Source: Alicyclobacillus sp. (GTDB lineage: Bacteria; Bacillota; Bacilli; Alicyclobacillales; Alicyclobacillaceae). From it: a stretch of 52,143 bases of DNA. The position numbers were made by a program, and so were the translations under genes. Location: NCBI RefSeq assembly GCF_023511815.1, contig NZ_JAIMAV010000012.1:1-52143 (forward strand). Direction: 5' to 3'. The notes beneath the pieces are model-generated. The model ran no database searches. It saw only the letters and a list, made by a program, of their open reading frames with translations, and had not been told where the DNA came from. Shown here in pieces: positions 36,486 through 43,632 of the stretch; positions within the stretch are counted from its first letter, which is position 1, and every line of letters starts with the position of its first letter.

Positions 36486-36787
36486 TACATCGCGGGTCAC
36501 AGGATATATGCGCTGGCCCGTACAATCCATCCGCGGGCCAGAAGGTGGGGCCTCGGCCGGGTTGAGCTTCAGCCGGGTTTGGTCGGGCGGGCTGCTGCCC
36601 CGCCCTTCCTTTTTTCGTTAGCCCACGAGGTGTTGCCATGAAGGCGGCGCCCCTGCAACCCCGCCCGTGTGTGGCCCGGCCCCTTGGGCTGCGTCCTTAC
36701 GGCTCGGCTTAGGTGGCCTCCCGGTCCGCGAGGCCCCATCTCCGTGGCCCCGACCCCAAGCGGCCACCCAATACCACGGTGCCTGAA
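36486..36787 (+). other. Array cassette X (copy B)
   Basis: About 302 bases, closely matching 14164-14467 in inverted orientation, including GGATATATGCGCTGGCCCG at its start. The hairpin GGGCGGGC/GCCCCGCCC (36585-36605) is followed by TTCCTTTTTTT, a likely intrinsic terminator. No gene. Confidence 0.7.
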
Positions 36788-36984
36788 AGGTGAATTTTCG
36801 TAGTAAAGTGGCCGGTTTCACCCCTCCTCCGGCCGCGGCCCCCCCTTTGAAAGGGGTATTTTCGTTTTAACTCCGCCCTTGAGGAGTCCCGGGCACGTGA
36901 TTTACTACGATTTTTCACCTCTCACGGTGGCATGTCCCCGCTTCCACCACCCGAATCCAGGGGGCTTACTACGATTTTTCACCT
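36788..36984 (+). repeat. 197-bp repeat unit B3
   Basis: End repeats at 36788-36806 and 36966-36984, with internal copies as in the others. It is the unit nearest the intact rpn gene. Confidence 0.9.
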
Positions 36985-37325
36985 TTCATTCTCGGGCCAC
37001 ACGGTGCTGCGGCACACCCTCTCCATCCGCGGGCCGCAACGCACTACATCCACCCCGCCTGCCCGTTCCATCCGCGGTCCACAACGCCCCCAACCCCTAC
37101 ATCAACGGGCCGCAATGCATCACGTCCACCGGACCAGACCTCATCCGACCACTACCGCCCCAACACTCTCCAAACTCACCTGTGATTTTCCTCCATCTTA
37201 TGGAACTCCATCACAAAACCCGCTAGAATCGCGGGTGTGGCCGGCGGGATCCCCGTCTCCGCAGGGTCTTCCCCACGTTGTCGATCCCGCGGCCACCCCA
37301 TATACTTTCCTACAGAGGTGTCCCG
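36985..37325 (+). repeat. Upstream flank of intact rpn, shared with array A
   Basis: About 340 bases matching the flank at 12966-13326 in inverted orientation. It holds the probable rpn promoter (A/T-rich ATATACTTTCC near 37300) and the ribosome binding site GAGGTGTCCCG before ATG 37326. No gene. Confidence 0.7.
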
Positions 37326-38120
37326 ATGTCGGCTCGTGATACCCTCATGAAGGCGTTGACACGGTCGTTGTCCGACGGAGCGATGGAGGCCCTCGGTGTC
37401 CAGGGGGTGCAGCTCGCCGAACCCCTGCCCACCGAGTTGCCCGCCAACACCCTCCAGGTTGACCGTCTGTGGCGGATGCAGGATGGACGGGTGTTTCACC
37501 TTGAGTTCCAGACCAAACGAGAGACCACGTTGCATCGCTTCCTCGAGTACGATGCGCGCATCGCGCGCCAGCTCATGGCAAAGATACGGACCGTGATCCT
37601 GTACCACGCCGGGATCAAAACCGCGCCATCCGAGCTGAACATCGGCACCGCCCAGTACCGGGTGGAAAACGTCTTTTTGGCAAATCTGAGTGGCGACAGG
37701 GCGCTGGATGTGGTGGAAAGGCATGTGCGGGAAGATCGGTGGGATCCGGCCGATCGCCTTCGACTGGCCCTGGCCCTGAACATGCACGTGCAAGACGTAT
37801 CCACCGCCTTCGACCGGGTTCTGCATCTCATCCCCGCTGTGCCGGATGAGACGGAGCGAGACCTGGTCGCCGGCGCCATTCTGGTGATGGGGGAACAGTC
37901 CTTGAACGAGGACCAGCGAATTCGGCTGCGGAAGGAGTTGACGAAGGTGTCCCGGATGCTTCAGGAGCTGTACGAGGAGGGCCGGGAAGAAGGAGACCAC
38001 ACCCGAGCCGTCCTGGTTGCGGAAAAACTCTTTCGAAAAGGCCTTTCCATCTCCGAGGTGATGGACATCACGGACCTGCCGGAGAAGGAGCTGGAGGAGA
38101 TTCGGCAAAGGATTCAATGA
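37326..38120 (+). CDS. Rpn-family PD-(D/E)XK nuclease, full length
   Basis: A protein of 264 aa of the recombination-promoting nuclease / 'transposase_31' type. The nuclease core is Asp46 ... Glu60-Phe-Gln62-Thr-Lys64, matching the D-(~14)-ExQ pattern of the family. The C-terminal 70 residues (from about 195) form a helical domain with Glu-Glu-Gly-Arg-Glu-Glu-Gly and Gly-Leu-Ser-Ile-Ser-Glu-Val-Met-Asp-Ile-Thr, typical of Rpn proteins. E. coli Rpn proteins are DNA nucleases with anti-phage activity, inhibited by a short protein made from inside the gene. A TTG near codon 198, behind GGGGGAA, is a possible internal start. Two C-terminal-only copies follow in tandem. Confidence 0.88.
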   Translation: MSARDTLMKALTRSLSDGAMEALGVQGVQLAEPLPTELPANTLQVDRLWRMQDGRVFHLEFQTKRETTLHRFLEYDARIARQLMAKIRTVILYHAGIKTAPSELNIGTAQYRVENVFLANLSGDRALDVVERHVREDRWDPADRLRLALALNMHVQDVSTAFDRVLHLIPAVPDETERDLVAGAILVMGEQSLNEDQRIRLRKELTKVSRMLQELYEEGREEGDHTRAVLVAEKLFRKGLSISEVMDITDLPEKELEEIRQRIQ

Positions 38121-38133
38121 GCGGCGCACCAAG

Positions 38134-38445
38134 GTGCACGGAACGATCGAGGACCAGAGAATTCGGCTGAGGAAGGAGTTGACGAAGGTGTCCCGGATGC
38201 TTCAGGAGCTGTACGAGGAGGGCCGGGAAGAAGGGTTGATTCGAGGCCGAGAGGAAGGATTCGTTAAGGGTCGGATTGAGGGCCTTGCCCAGGGCCGACA
38301 GGAGGGTCTGCAAGAAGGTGACCACGCCCGAGCCGTCCTGGTTGCGGAGAAACTCTTTCGAAAAGGCCTCTCCATCCCCGAGGTGATGGACATCACGGAC
38401 CTGTCGGAGAAGGAGCTGGAGGAGATTCGGCAAAGGATTCAATGA
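38134..38445 (+). CDS. Rpn C-terminal-domain-only paralogue, 103 aa
   Basis: It starts at GTG 38134, 13 bases after the rpn stop, and repeats the Rpn C-terminal domain from Glu-Asp-Gln-Arg-Ile-Arg-Leu onward, without the nuclease. The Gly-Arg-Glu-Glu-Gly region is expanded to about seven imperfect xxGRxEG steps (residues about 30-63). The start lies in a small palindrome (GCACC-AA-GGTGC), and the ribosome binding site is weak, so translation may depend on the upstream gene. By analogy to RpnS of E. coli it may bind and inhibit the full-length protein; this is inference. Confidence 0.75.
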   Translation: MHGTIEDQRIRLRKELTKVSRMLQELYEEGREEGLIRGREEGFVKGRIEGLAQGRQEGLQEGDHARAVLVAEKLFRKGLSIPEVMDITDLSEKELEEIRQRIQ

Positions 38446-38458
38446 ACGGCGCACCGAG

Positions 38459-38698
38459 GTGCACGGAACGAACGAGGACCAGCGAATTTGGCTGCGGAAG
38501 GAGTTGACGAAGGTGTCCCGGATGCTTCAGGAGCTGTACGAGGAGGGCCGACAAGAGGGTCTGCAAGAAGGGGACCACGCCCGAGCCGTCCTGGTTGCGG
38601 AAAAGCTCTTTCGAAAAGGCCTTTCCATCTCCGAGGTGATGGACATCACAGACCTGTCGGAGAAGGAGCTGGAGGAGATTCGGCAAAGGATGCAATGA
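38459..38698 (+). CDS. Rpn C-terminal-domain-only paralogue, 79 aa
   Basis: The second tandem copy, starting at GTG 38459 in the same GCACC-GA-GGTGC context 13 bases after the preceding stop. The GRxEG region is short (one extra step). The last 40 residues are almost identical to the other two copies and to the array A remnant. Codon use and GC are similar to the neighbours, so the copies are recent duplications. Proposed role as for the preceding gene. Confidence 0.75.
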   Translation: MHGTNEDQRIWLRKELTKVSRMLQELYEEGRQEGLQEGDHARAVLVAEKLFRKGLSISEVMDITDLSEKELEEIRQRMQ

Positions 38699-39235
38699 AC
38701 GGCGCACTAAGGTAGACAAGTTGAACCAGACAAAGTTTCGGAAACTACGGCGGGAGGGTGAGGTCTGCGTCCCGACCCTTGGTGCCAGATCGAAGGAAGC
38801 ACTCGGCAACGAAATTGCCCGATTCAAGTGGCCGGGCGGGCCCATGTTCTGATGCGTCTGCCACCTGTTCAGGTTGCATACCCCTCCGTCTGCCCCGAAC
38901 CTTCCTCCGAAGATCACATCTTTGGGATTAAATGCCATGGACGCATGTCCGGCGCTCGACGTACCACATCCCCACGCTCACGCTCTCACACTTTGCCTCC
39001 ACCGCCGAATCCATCCATCGGCCGACGTTCCACAATGGAAAATCAAGTTGATTTCAAGGTTCCACAGCCATAATCGCCAGTGAAATGAGGGTGGCCAAAA
39101 CGAGCTCTGACACGCGGAGAACCCCAACATCTTGTAAAATCAACGACCTTGGCTTACTGGTGCAGCCGCGGCCTTGGTCTGGCGACCTCTTGGTGTGTCT
39201 CCGTCCTTGCCATGCAGACGAAGTCTACGGCCCCG
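38699..39235 (+). other. Gene-poor region after the rpn cluster
   Basis: About 540 bases with no convincing gene and lower GC than the surroundings, especially 38850-39150. A palindrome AAATCAA-G-TTGATTT lies at 39040-39054. The first bases repeat the ACGGCGCAC spacer seen between the rpn copies, so a further copy may have been lost here. Confidence 0.5.
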
Positions 39236-39609
39236 GTCTGCCGGTAGCTCGCGTGTCCCGATGGCCGGCGTACCCTGGCGGTCCGCGCACCCTGGCGGCC
39301 CGCGTAGCCCGGCGGTCCGCGTGCCCCGCCGGTCCGCGTGCCCTGCCGGCCCGCGTACCCTGGCGGTCCGCGCACCCTGGCGGCCCGCGTACCCTGCCGG
39401 CCCGCGTGCCCTGCCGGCCCGCGTACCCTGGAGGCCCGCGTACCCTGGAGGCCCGCGTACCCTGGCGGCCCGCGTACCCTGCCGGCCCGCGTAGCCCGGC
39501 GGTCCGCGTGCCCCGCCGGCCCGCGTGCCCTGCCGGCCCGCGTACCCTGGAGGCCCGCGTACCCTGGCGGCTCGTGTACCCTGGCGGCCCACATGTCCGG
39601 GCGGCCGGA
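39236..39609. repeat. 17-bp minisatellite, about 22 copies
   Basis: Tandem units of 17 bases with the consensus GTACCCTGGCGGCCCGC. About nineteen clear copies run from 39270 to 39592, and two degenerate ones lie on the left (39236, 39253) and one on the right (39593). Variants fall into a few types (GTGCCCTGCCGGCCCGC, GTAGCCCGGCGGTCCGC) that recur in blocks, a sign of repeated unequal exchange. The unit has no stop codon in any of six frames, so long open frames here are artefacts. Confidence 0.9.
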
Positions 39610-39680
39610 CGAAGGCTGGCGCGGGCAGCCTGCTTGAGGTGAACAGAACGACGGTGACCGCCTGCGGTGTGCCTGGAGCG

Positions 39681-39885
39681 GCGTGCCATGACGGGCGTGC
39701 CATGACGGGCGTGCCATGACGGGCGTGCCATGACGGGCGTGCCAAGAACGGCCTGCCGAGTGCCGTGCCTAGAATGCCAATAGCCGTGCCAAAAGCTACG
39801 TGCTAAGAACGGCCTGACAAGACGCGTGCCAAGAGTAGCGTGTCAAGAGCCGTATCAAGAGCCGTATCAAGAGCCGTACCAATAG
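39681..39885. repeat. 14-bp and 12-bp tandem repeats
   Basis: GCGTGCCATGACGG is repeated four times (39681-39736), then a changed copy (39737-39750), then decaying copies containing GTGCC and AAGA. It passes into AAGAGCCGTATC, repeated about three times near 39848-39880. No gene. Confidence 0.8.
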
Positions 39886-39930
39886 CGGCGCGCAAGGAAA
39901 ACGAGATGTCCAAGAACGGCGTGAGGGCGT

Positions 39931-40623
39931 TTGGGATCTTTTGTGCCACGCGGGCGGGAGGGAGTCCAGATCTCGAGAGGAAATGAATCGGTCAAACCGT
40001 GTGCGGGACCAGAGACCAATCGTGGCACCGGGCGGCAGTGGGCGACCGATTTCCTGCGATTCGCAGGGGTTGGCTGCCTGAACACAGGCGTCGATCTGCT
40101 GGTCTTCCTCGCCCTGATCCGCCTGGCGCACGCCGGGGTGATCGGCGCACAGGCGGTGGCGTACATGTGCGGCGTGGCCAACAGCCATGTATGGAATCGA
40201 AGGGTGACGTTCCGGCGGACGGGTGCCACCGTTCCTGGCACCGGTGGTTCGGTGCCGAGGGGGGATCGAGCGCCGACCCGGGCGGATGAGCCGGTGGCGC
40301 GAACGTCCGATCCCGCGCCGGGGACCCGCGCGCCGGCCAAACGGGCCAACCCACCGCAGTGGCCTTGTCCAACGGTGAAATCGATGCGGCCGTCGCTTGG
40401 GGAGGTGCTTCGCTTTGGTGCCGTCAACACCATCACCTGTCTGGTGGCGGTGGGGTTGTTGCGCCTGGCGGTGGTCTGGGGCGGGCCCGTGTTGATTGCG
40501 AAATTGGCGGCGACGGGGGTCGCATTCATCTTGAACTTTCTGGGGAACCGGTTGTGGGTGTTCGCCTCGCCAAGCGCGGGTCGGCGTGGGGAGCCGGTCT
40601 CCAGCGAGAGGGGGATGCGGTGA
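39931..40623 (+). CDS. GtrA-like membrane protein with long internal loop
   Basis: A GtrA-family protein of about 230 aa, with four expected transmembrane segments: a pair near residues 45-90 (Leu-Arg-Phe-Ala-Gly-Val-Gly-Cys-Leu-Asn-Thr-Gly-Val-Asp) and a pair near 160-215, ending in the family motif Asn-Phe-Leu-Gly-Asn-Arg-Leu-Trp-Val-Phe. Members help move lipid-linked sugars across the membrane. Between the pairs is a hydrophilic insertion of about 60 residues rich in Pro, Arg, Thr and Gly, not normal for the family. The start is uncertain: TTG 39931 or GTG 39943, both with poor sites. The stop overlaps the ATG of the hutP frame. Confidence 0.75.
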   Translation: MGSFVPRGREGVQISRGNESVKPCAGPETNRGTGRQWATDFLRFAGVGCLNTGVDLLVFLALIRLAHAGVIGAQAVAYMCGVANSHVWNRRVTFRRTGATVPGTGGSVPRGDRAPTRADEPVARTSDPAPGTRAPAKRANPPQWPCPTVKSMRPSLGEVLRFGAVNTITCLVAVGLLRLAVVWGGPVLIAKLAATGVAFILNFLGNRLWVFASPSAGRRGEPVSSERGMR

Positions 40624-41282
40624 TGGAGTCTTCGAAGGACATCCCGGACGATCCGGCGGCACACCACCCGGGAGATCTCGCAGCACACCACCGGGACGAT
40701 CCGGCGGCACGCCACCGGGACGATCCCGCGGCACGCCAGCCGGACGGGTGGCCCAAGGCGCAGCCGAATCCCGACGCGTCCAATGGGGTAGCGATGCGTG
40801 CGATCCGGCCGGATCCGATTGAGCCCAACCCCATCACGGTGGCGCTGGAGCCGCGCATCGGGGCACAGGCGATGCTGTTGGCGATGTTGCCGGATGAGGA
40901 ACAGTCGGAGCGGCTTGCGTCTCGGTTGAAGGATCTGGGGTACCGGGTGGTGCATGGACGCGTCGGGGCGATGGACGGCGAGAAGGTGGTCGCCGCGATG
41001 GAGAGTGCGGTGAAGCGCGCCCGCGTGATCGACGGGCGTCTGTACCGGGAGGGCCACGCCCTGTATCACGCCATCCTCGACGCGCTGCACGGCGTGGCGC
41101 GGGGGCCGTTGATGTTCGGTGAAATCCACCGCACGGTCGGGCTGAAGTTCGCCGTGGTGCGCGGTCCCGGGGTGGCGCGTGAGCCGGGGGATTGGATCGC
41201 CGTAGCGCTGTACGGGATGATCGGAGCGCCGGCAAAGGGGTTTGAGCACGAGGCCCTGGGGCTCGGGGTGTTTCACATATAA
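40623..41282 (+). CDS. hutP: HutP, RNA-binding antiterminator of the hut operon
   Basis: The C-terminal 150 residues match Bacillus HutP closely: Gly-Arg-Val-Gly-Ala-Met-Asp, Arg-Glu-Gly-His-Ala-Leu-Tyr-His-Ala, Leu-His-Gly-Val, Gly-Asp-Trp-Ile-Ala-Val-Ala-Leu-Tyr-Gly, and the end Glu-His-Glu-Ala-Leu-Gly-Leu-Gly-Val-Phe-His-Ile. The His residues that bind Mg2+ and L-histidine are kept. HutP binds hut leader RNA when histidine is present and prevents termination. From ATG 40623 it has 219 aa with an N-terminal extension of four 8-residue repeats (Asp-Asp-Pro-Ala-Ala-His-His type, from a 24-bp DNA repeat). ATG 40794 would give 162 aa, near the normal 151. Confidence 0.9.
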   Translation: MESSKDIPDDPAAHHPGDLAAHHRDDPAARHRDDPAARQPDGWPKAQPNPDASNGVAMRAIRPDPIEPNPITVALEPRIGAQAMLLAMLPDEEQSERLASRLKDLGYRVVHGRVGAMDGEKVVAAMESAVKRARVIDGRLYREGHALYHAILDALHGVARGPLMFGEIHRTVGLKFAVVRGPGVAREPGDWIAVALYGMIGAPAKGFEHEALGLGVFHI

Positions 41283-41337
41283 GCGTGCCGTGACGGCGAA
41301 GCGAATCGAGGGTGACGGCGGAACGTGTCGGGCAAAT

Positions 41338-41376
41338 GAAATCCCGCCGGCCGTCAAACCGCCGGCGGGATTCGCG
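41338..41376. terminator. Terminator between hutP and the MFS gene
   Basis: AATCCCGCCGGC and GCCGGCGGGATT form a perfect 12-bp stem (about 41343-41376) between convergent genes. On the minus strand it is followed by TTCATTTG; on the plus strand there is little T. It probably ends the MFS transcript, and perhaps also hutP. Confidence 0.7.
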
Positions 41377-41409
41377 TTGATGGAACCGACCGAATCGATC
41401 CGAGCGGGC

Positions 41410-42663
41410 TCAGTAGCCTCGTGCCGCCAGGATCAACCCGCTGATGCCACCCACCACAGCGAAGATGATGAGATACGGAAAGCCAACCGCGAAGGAGATT
41501 CCGAGAATGTATGTGCCGACGGCGGAGATGATGTTTTCCAAGCCGTTCAGGTATCCGGCGCCGACGCCGACGTTCTGACTCGGGAACATCTTCTGCAAGG
41601 AACTCCACGCCGTTGGCAGGACGACACCGTTCATCGCGCTGGAGATGGAGATGAGGATCATCGCCAGCGTCAAATTGGTGGCATGCGTGCCCAAGAAAAG
41701 TCCCAGCGCCGCAATCAGGGTGGCGATGCCCGCGAAAATGGACCGCTTCATCCATTTATCGCTGAGCACCGCCGTGATGATGAGGCAGACCGTCATCAGG
41801 ATGTAGGGCAGCATGTACCAGATGCCGGTGTTGTGCAGCGTCATGTGGCGTACCGTCAAGAGATATTTCGGCAGCCAGAACAGGATTCCGTAGAACACCG
41901 TCGCCATCCCCGACCAGTTGAGCAACAGGAGCCAGAAGTCCGCTTTGCGGAAAATTTCGCCGACGGTGACCGACCGCATGGCGTCCTCTTCTTCACGGGC
42001 ACCGGATTGGATGTACGCCAGTTCGGCGCGCGACACGCGCGGATGCTCCTCCGGACGGTCCTTGGCGACGAACCAAACGACCGGCAGCATGACCACAATG
42101 CCAACGGCGAACAAAACGTAAAATGGAACGCGCCAAGAGCCGAACGACAATACCATCCACGTGATGAGCGGACCGGTGAGAATCGGCCCGATGGTCAAAC
42201 CGAATTCCCAGAACATGTTCGCCCGCGCCCGTTCGCGTGGCGGGAACCACGTTTTGACCCATTTGGAGTTCATCGGCCAGTGCATGCCTTCTCCCAGGCC
42301 GAGGAGGACCCGTGACAGCACCAGTGCCGCCGTGCTCCAGACCAGGCCGGTGAAAAGGGTCATCACGGACCACCAGGTCAGGGCGATGACGGCCACTTTT
42401 CGGGGACCCAAACGGTCTCCCAGGTATCCGCCCAGGATGTTGGACAGTCCGTACATGAACAGGAACAGGCTGTTCGCCAGGGCGAGGCCGGCGTTGGTGA
42501 CCACGTGGTCCTTGACCATCAATGGCCCCGTGATGGAGATGTTGGTTCGATCGACGTAGGAGACCAAGAGCAAAAACCACAATGCGACAGCGAACCACCA
42601 CCGAAAGTGGGTGCGCGGCTCGACGTCCGCCTGCAGCGGACGTGACAGGGCAGGTTGACTCAT
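41410..42663 (-). CDS. MFS transporter, anion:cation symporter (ACS) type
   Basis: A carrier of 417 aa with about 12 transmembrane segments. The N-terminal Ser-Tyr-Val-Asp-Arg-Thr-Asn-Ile-Ser and Gly-Asp-Arg-Leu-Gly-Pro-Arg-Lys motifs and Gly-Glu-Gly-Met-His-Trp-Pro are typical of the ACS family (hexuronate, tartrate, phthalate and similar organic anions). The substrate is unknown. It is divergent from the GntR gene, which probably controls it. Its place inside the hut region suggests, but does not prove, uptake of a histidine-pathway compound. Confidence 0.9.
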   Translation of the reverse strand: MSQPALSRPLQADVEPRTHFRWWFAVALWFLLLVSYVDRTNISITGPLMVKDHVVTNAGLALANSLFLFMYGLSNILGGYLGDRLGPRKVAVIALTWWSVMTLFTGLVWSTAALVLSRVLLGLGEGMHWPMNSKWVKTWFPPRERARANMFWEFGLTIGPILTGPLITWMVLSFGSWRVPFYVLFAVGIVVMLPVVWFVAKDRPEEHPRVSRAELAYIQSGAREEEDAMRSVTVGEIFRKADFWLLLLNWSGMATVFYGILFWLPKYLLTVRHMTLHNTGIWYMLPYILMTVCLIITAVLSDKWMKRSIFAGIATLIAALGLFLGTHATNLTLAMILISISSAMNGVVLPTAWSSLQKMFPSQNVGVGAGYLNGLENIISAVGTYILGISFAVGFPYLIIFAVVGGISGLILAARGY

Positions 42664-42713
42664 GATGACCGCTCCTTTCCGTTGAACCCGTGCCTCCCTG
42701 TGTCCGACCCTCG

Positions 42714-42787
42714 CCTGGTAACCGGCCTCGTGGGGATTTTCTATTTGTGAAACCTTTGCTATGATGCCATGTGACCAGGTTACCAGG
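42714..42787. promoter_or_regulatory. Putative GntR operator pair
   Basis: CCTGGTAACC (42714-42723) and its exact reverse complement GGTTACCAGG (42778-42787) lie 54 bases apart in the divergent region between the MFS and GntR genes. The second overlaps the direct repeat ACCAGGTTACCAGGTT. FCD-type GntR regulators commonly bind TGGT-n-ACCA-like sites. A/T-rich sequence between them probably holds the promoters. Confidence 0.5.
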
Positions 42788-42897
42788 TTGTCTGACTTCT
42801 AAATCATAGAAGGCGCTTACAGGGATGTCAATAGCGCTGGTAGAACACTCCATGAACCGGGTCGGAGATGTTGGATTCCTGGGGAGGGGGAGACGAG

Positions 42898-43632
42898 GTG
42901 GAGAAAATCTCGCGATCGCGTTTGAGCGACGTGGTCGTCGAGCGCATCAAAGGGATGATTCAAAGCGGCGAGTACCCGCCAGGAAAGCGCCTTCCTTCCG
43001 AGAAGGAGTTGGCGGAGGCGTTTGGCGTGAGCCGCATGTGCATCCGTGAGGCGCTGTCCGTCCTCGCGGCGGCGCGCATCATCGAAGTCCGGCACGGTGA
43101 GGGCAGCTTCGTGCGGAAGGTCGATGTCAGCACCTACATCCCGCCGGTGGCGGCGTCACTGCTCAATTTTCCCGAGGCCGCGCTGCATCTGCTGGAGGTG
43201 CGGATCCTGCTCGAGGCTGGCGCCGCCGAGTTGGCCGCCCAACGAGCGGATGACTCGAGTCTCCAGCAGATGGAGGAAGCCCTGGACGGCTACTGGCACG
43301 AGGTTTCCATGCACGGGTCGGGCGCCGGCAGCGATCTGAAGTTGCACCGGGCCATCGCACGGGCCACTCAGAACGATGTGTTGGTGGAGTTGATGGATCG
43401 CATCGCCGATCTCGTTGCGGAAGGCATGACCTATACGCTTGGCAAAAATCAGGGTGATCCGGAGCGCGTGCGCCAGGTGGCGGATGAACACGCCGCCATT
43501 GTGGCGGCCATACGACGGGGTGACGCCATCGCCGCACGCACCGCGATGGTGGAACACCTGGAGAACGTTCGCCGGAAACTCGCGCGGCTGGTCGCCGAGG
43601 GGGTCGCCGGTCCCAATGGAACACAGGCGTGA
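42898..43632 (+). CDS. GntR-family (FadR/FCD subgroup) regulator
   Basis: A protein of 244 aa with a GntR winged HTH (Gly-Lys-Arg-Leu-Pro-Ser-Glu-Lys-Glu-Leu-Ala-Glu-Ala-Phe-Gly-Val-Ser-Arg) and a C-terminal all-helical FCD domain with conserved His in Asp-Leu-Lys-Leu-His-Arg-Ala-Ile. The FCD metal site suggests a carboxylic-acid effector. GTG 42898 lies seven bases after GGGGAGGGGG; the frame also opens upstream without a site. Divergent from the MFS carrier, the probable target. Confidence 0.9.
   Translation: MEKISRSRLSDVVVERIKGMIQSGEYPPGKRLPSEKELAEAFGVSRMCIREALSVLAAARIIEVRHGEGSFVRKVDVSTYIPPVAASLLNFPEAALHLLEVRILLEAGAAELAAQRADDSSLQQMEEALDGYWHEVSMHGSGAGSDLKLHRAIARATQNDVLVELMDRIADLVAEGMTYTLGKNQGDPERVRQVADEHAAIVAAIRRGDAIAARTAMVEHLENVRRKLARLVAEGVAGPNGTQA

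Noticed and set aside
13327-36984. Classical integron with attC sites
   Set aside because: No integrase gene is visible and the 19-bp motif does not match the attC core (GTTRRRY / RYYYAAC); only the nested layout is similar.
38699-39235. IS element or transposase remnant
   Set aside because: No transposase-like frame and no matching terminal repeats; only a short 7-bp palindrome is seen.
39085-39745. Long overlapping proteins on both strands over the 17-bp repeat
   Set aside because: The repeat has no stop in any frame, so all six are open by composition; the period of 17 shifts frame every unit, and no start signals are seen.
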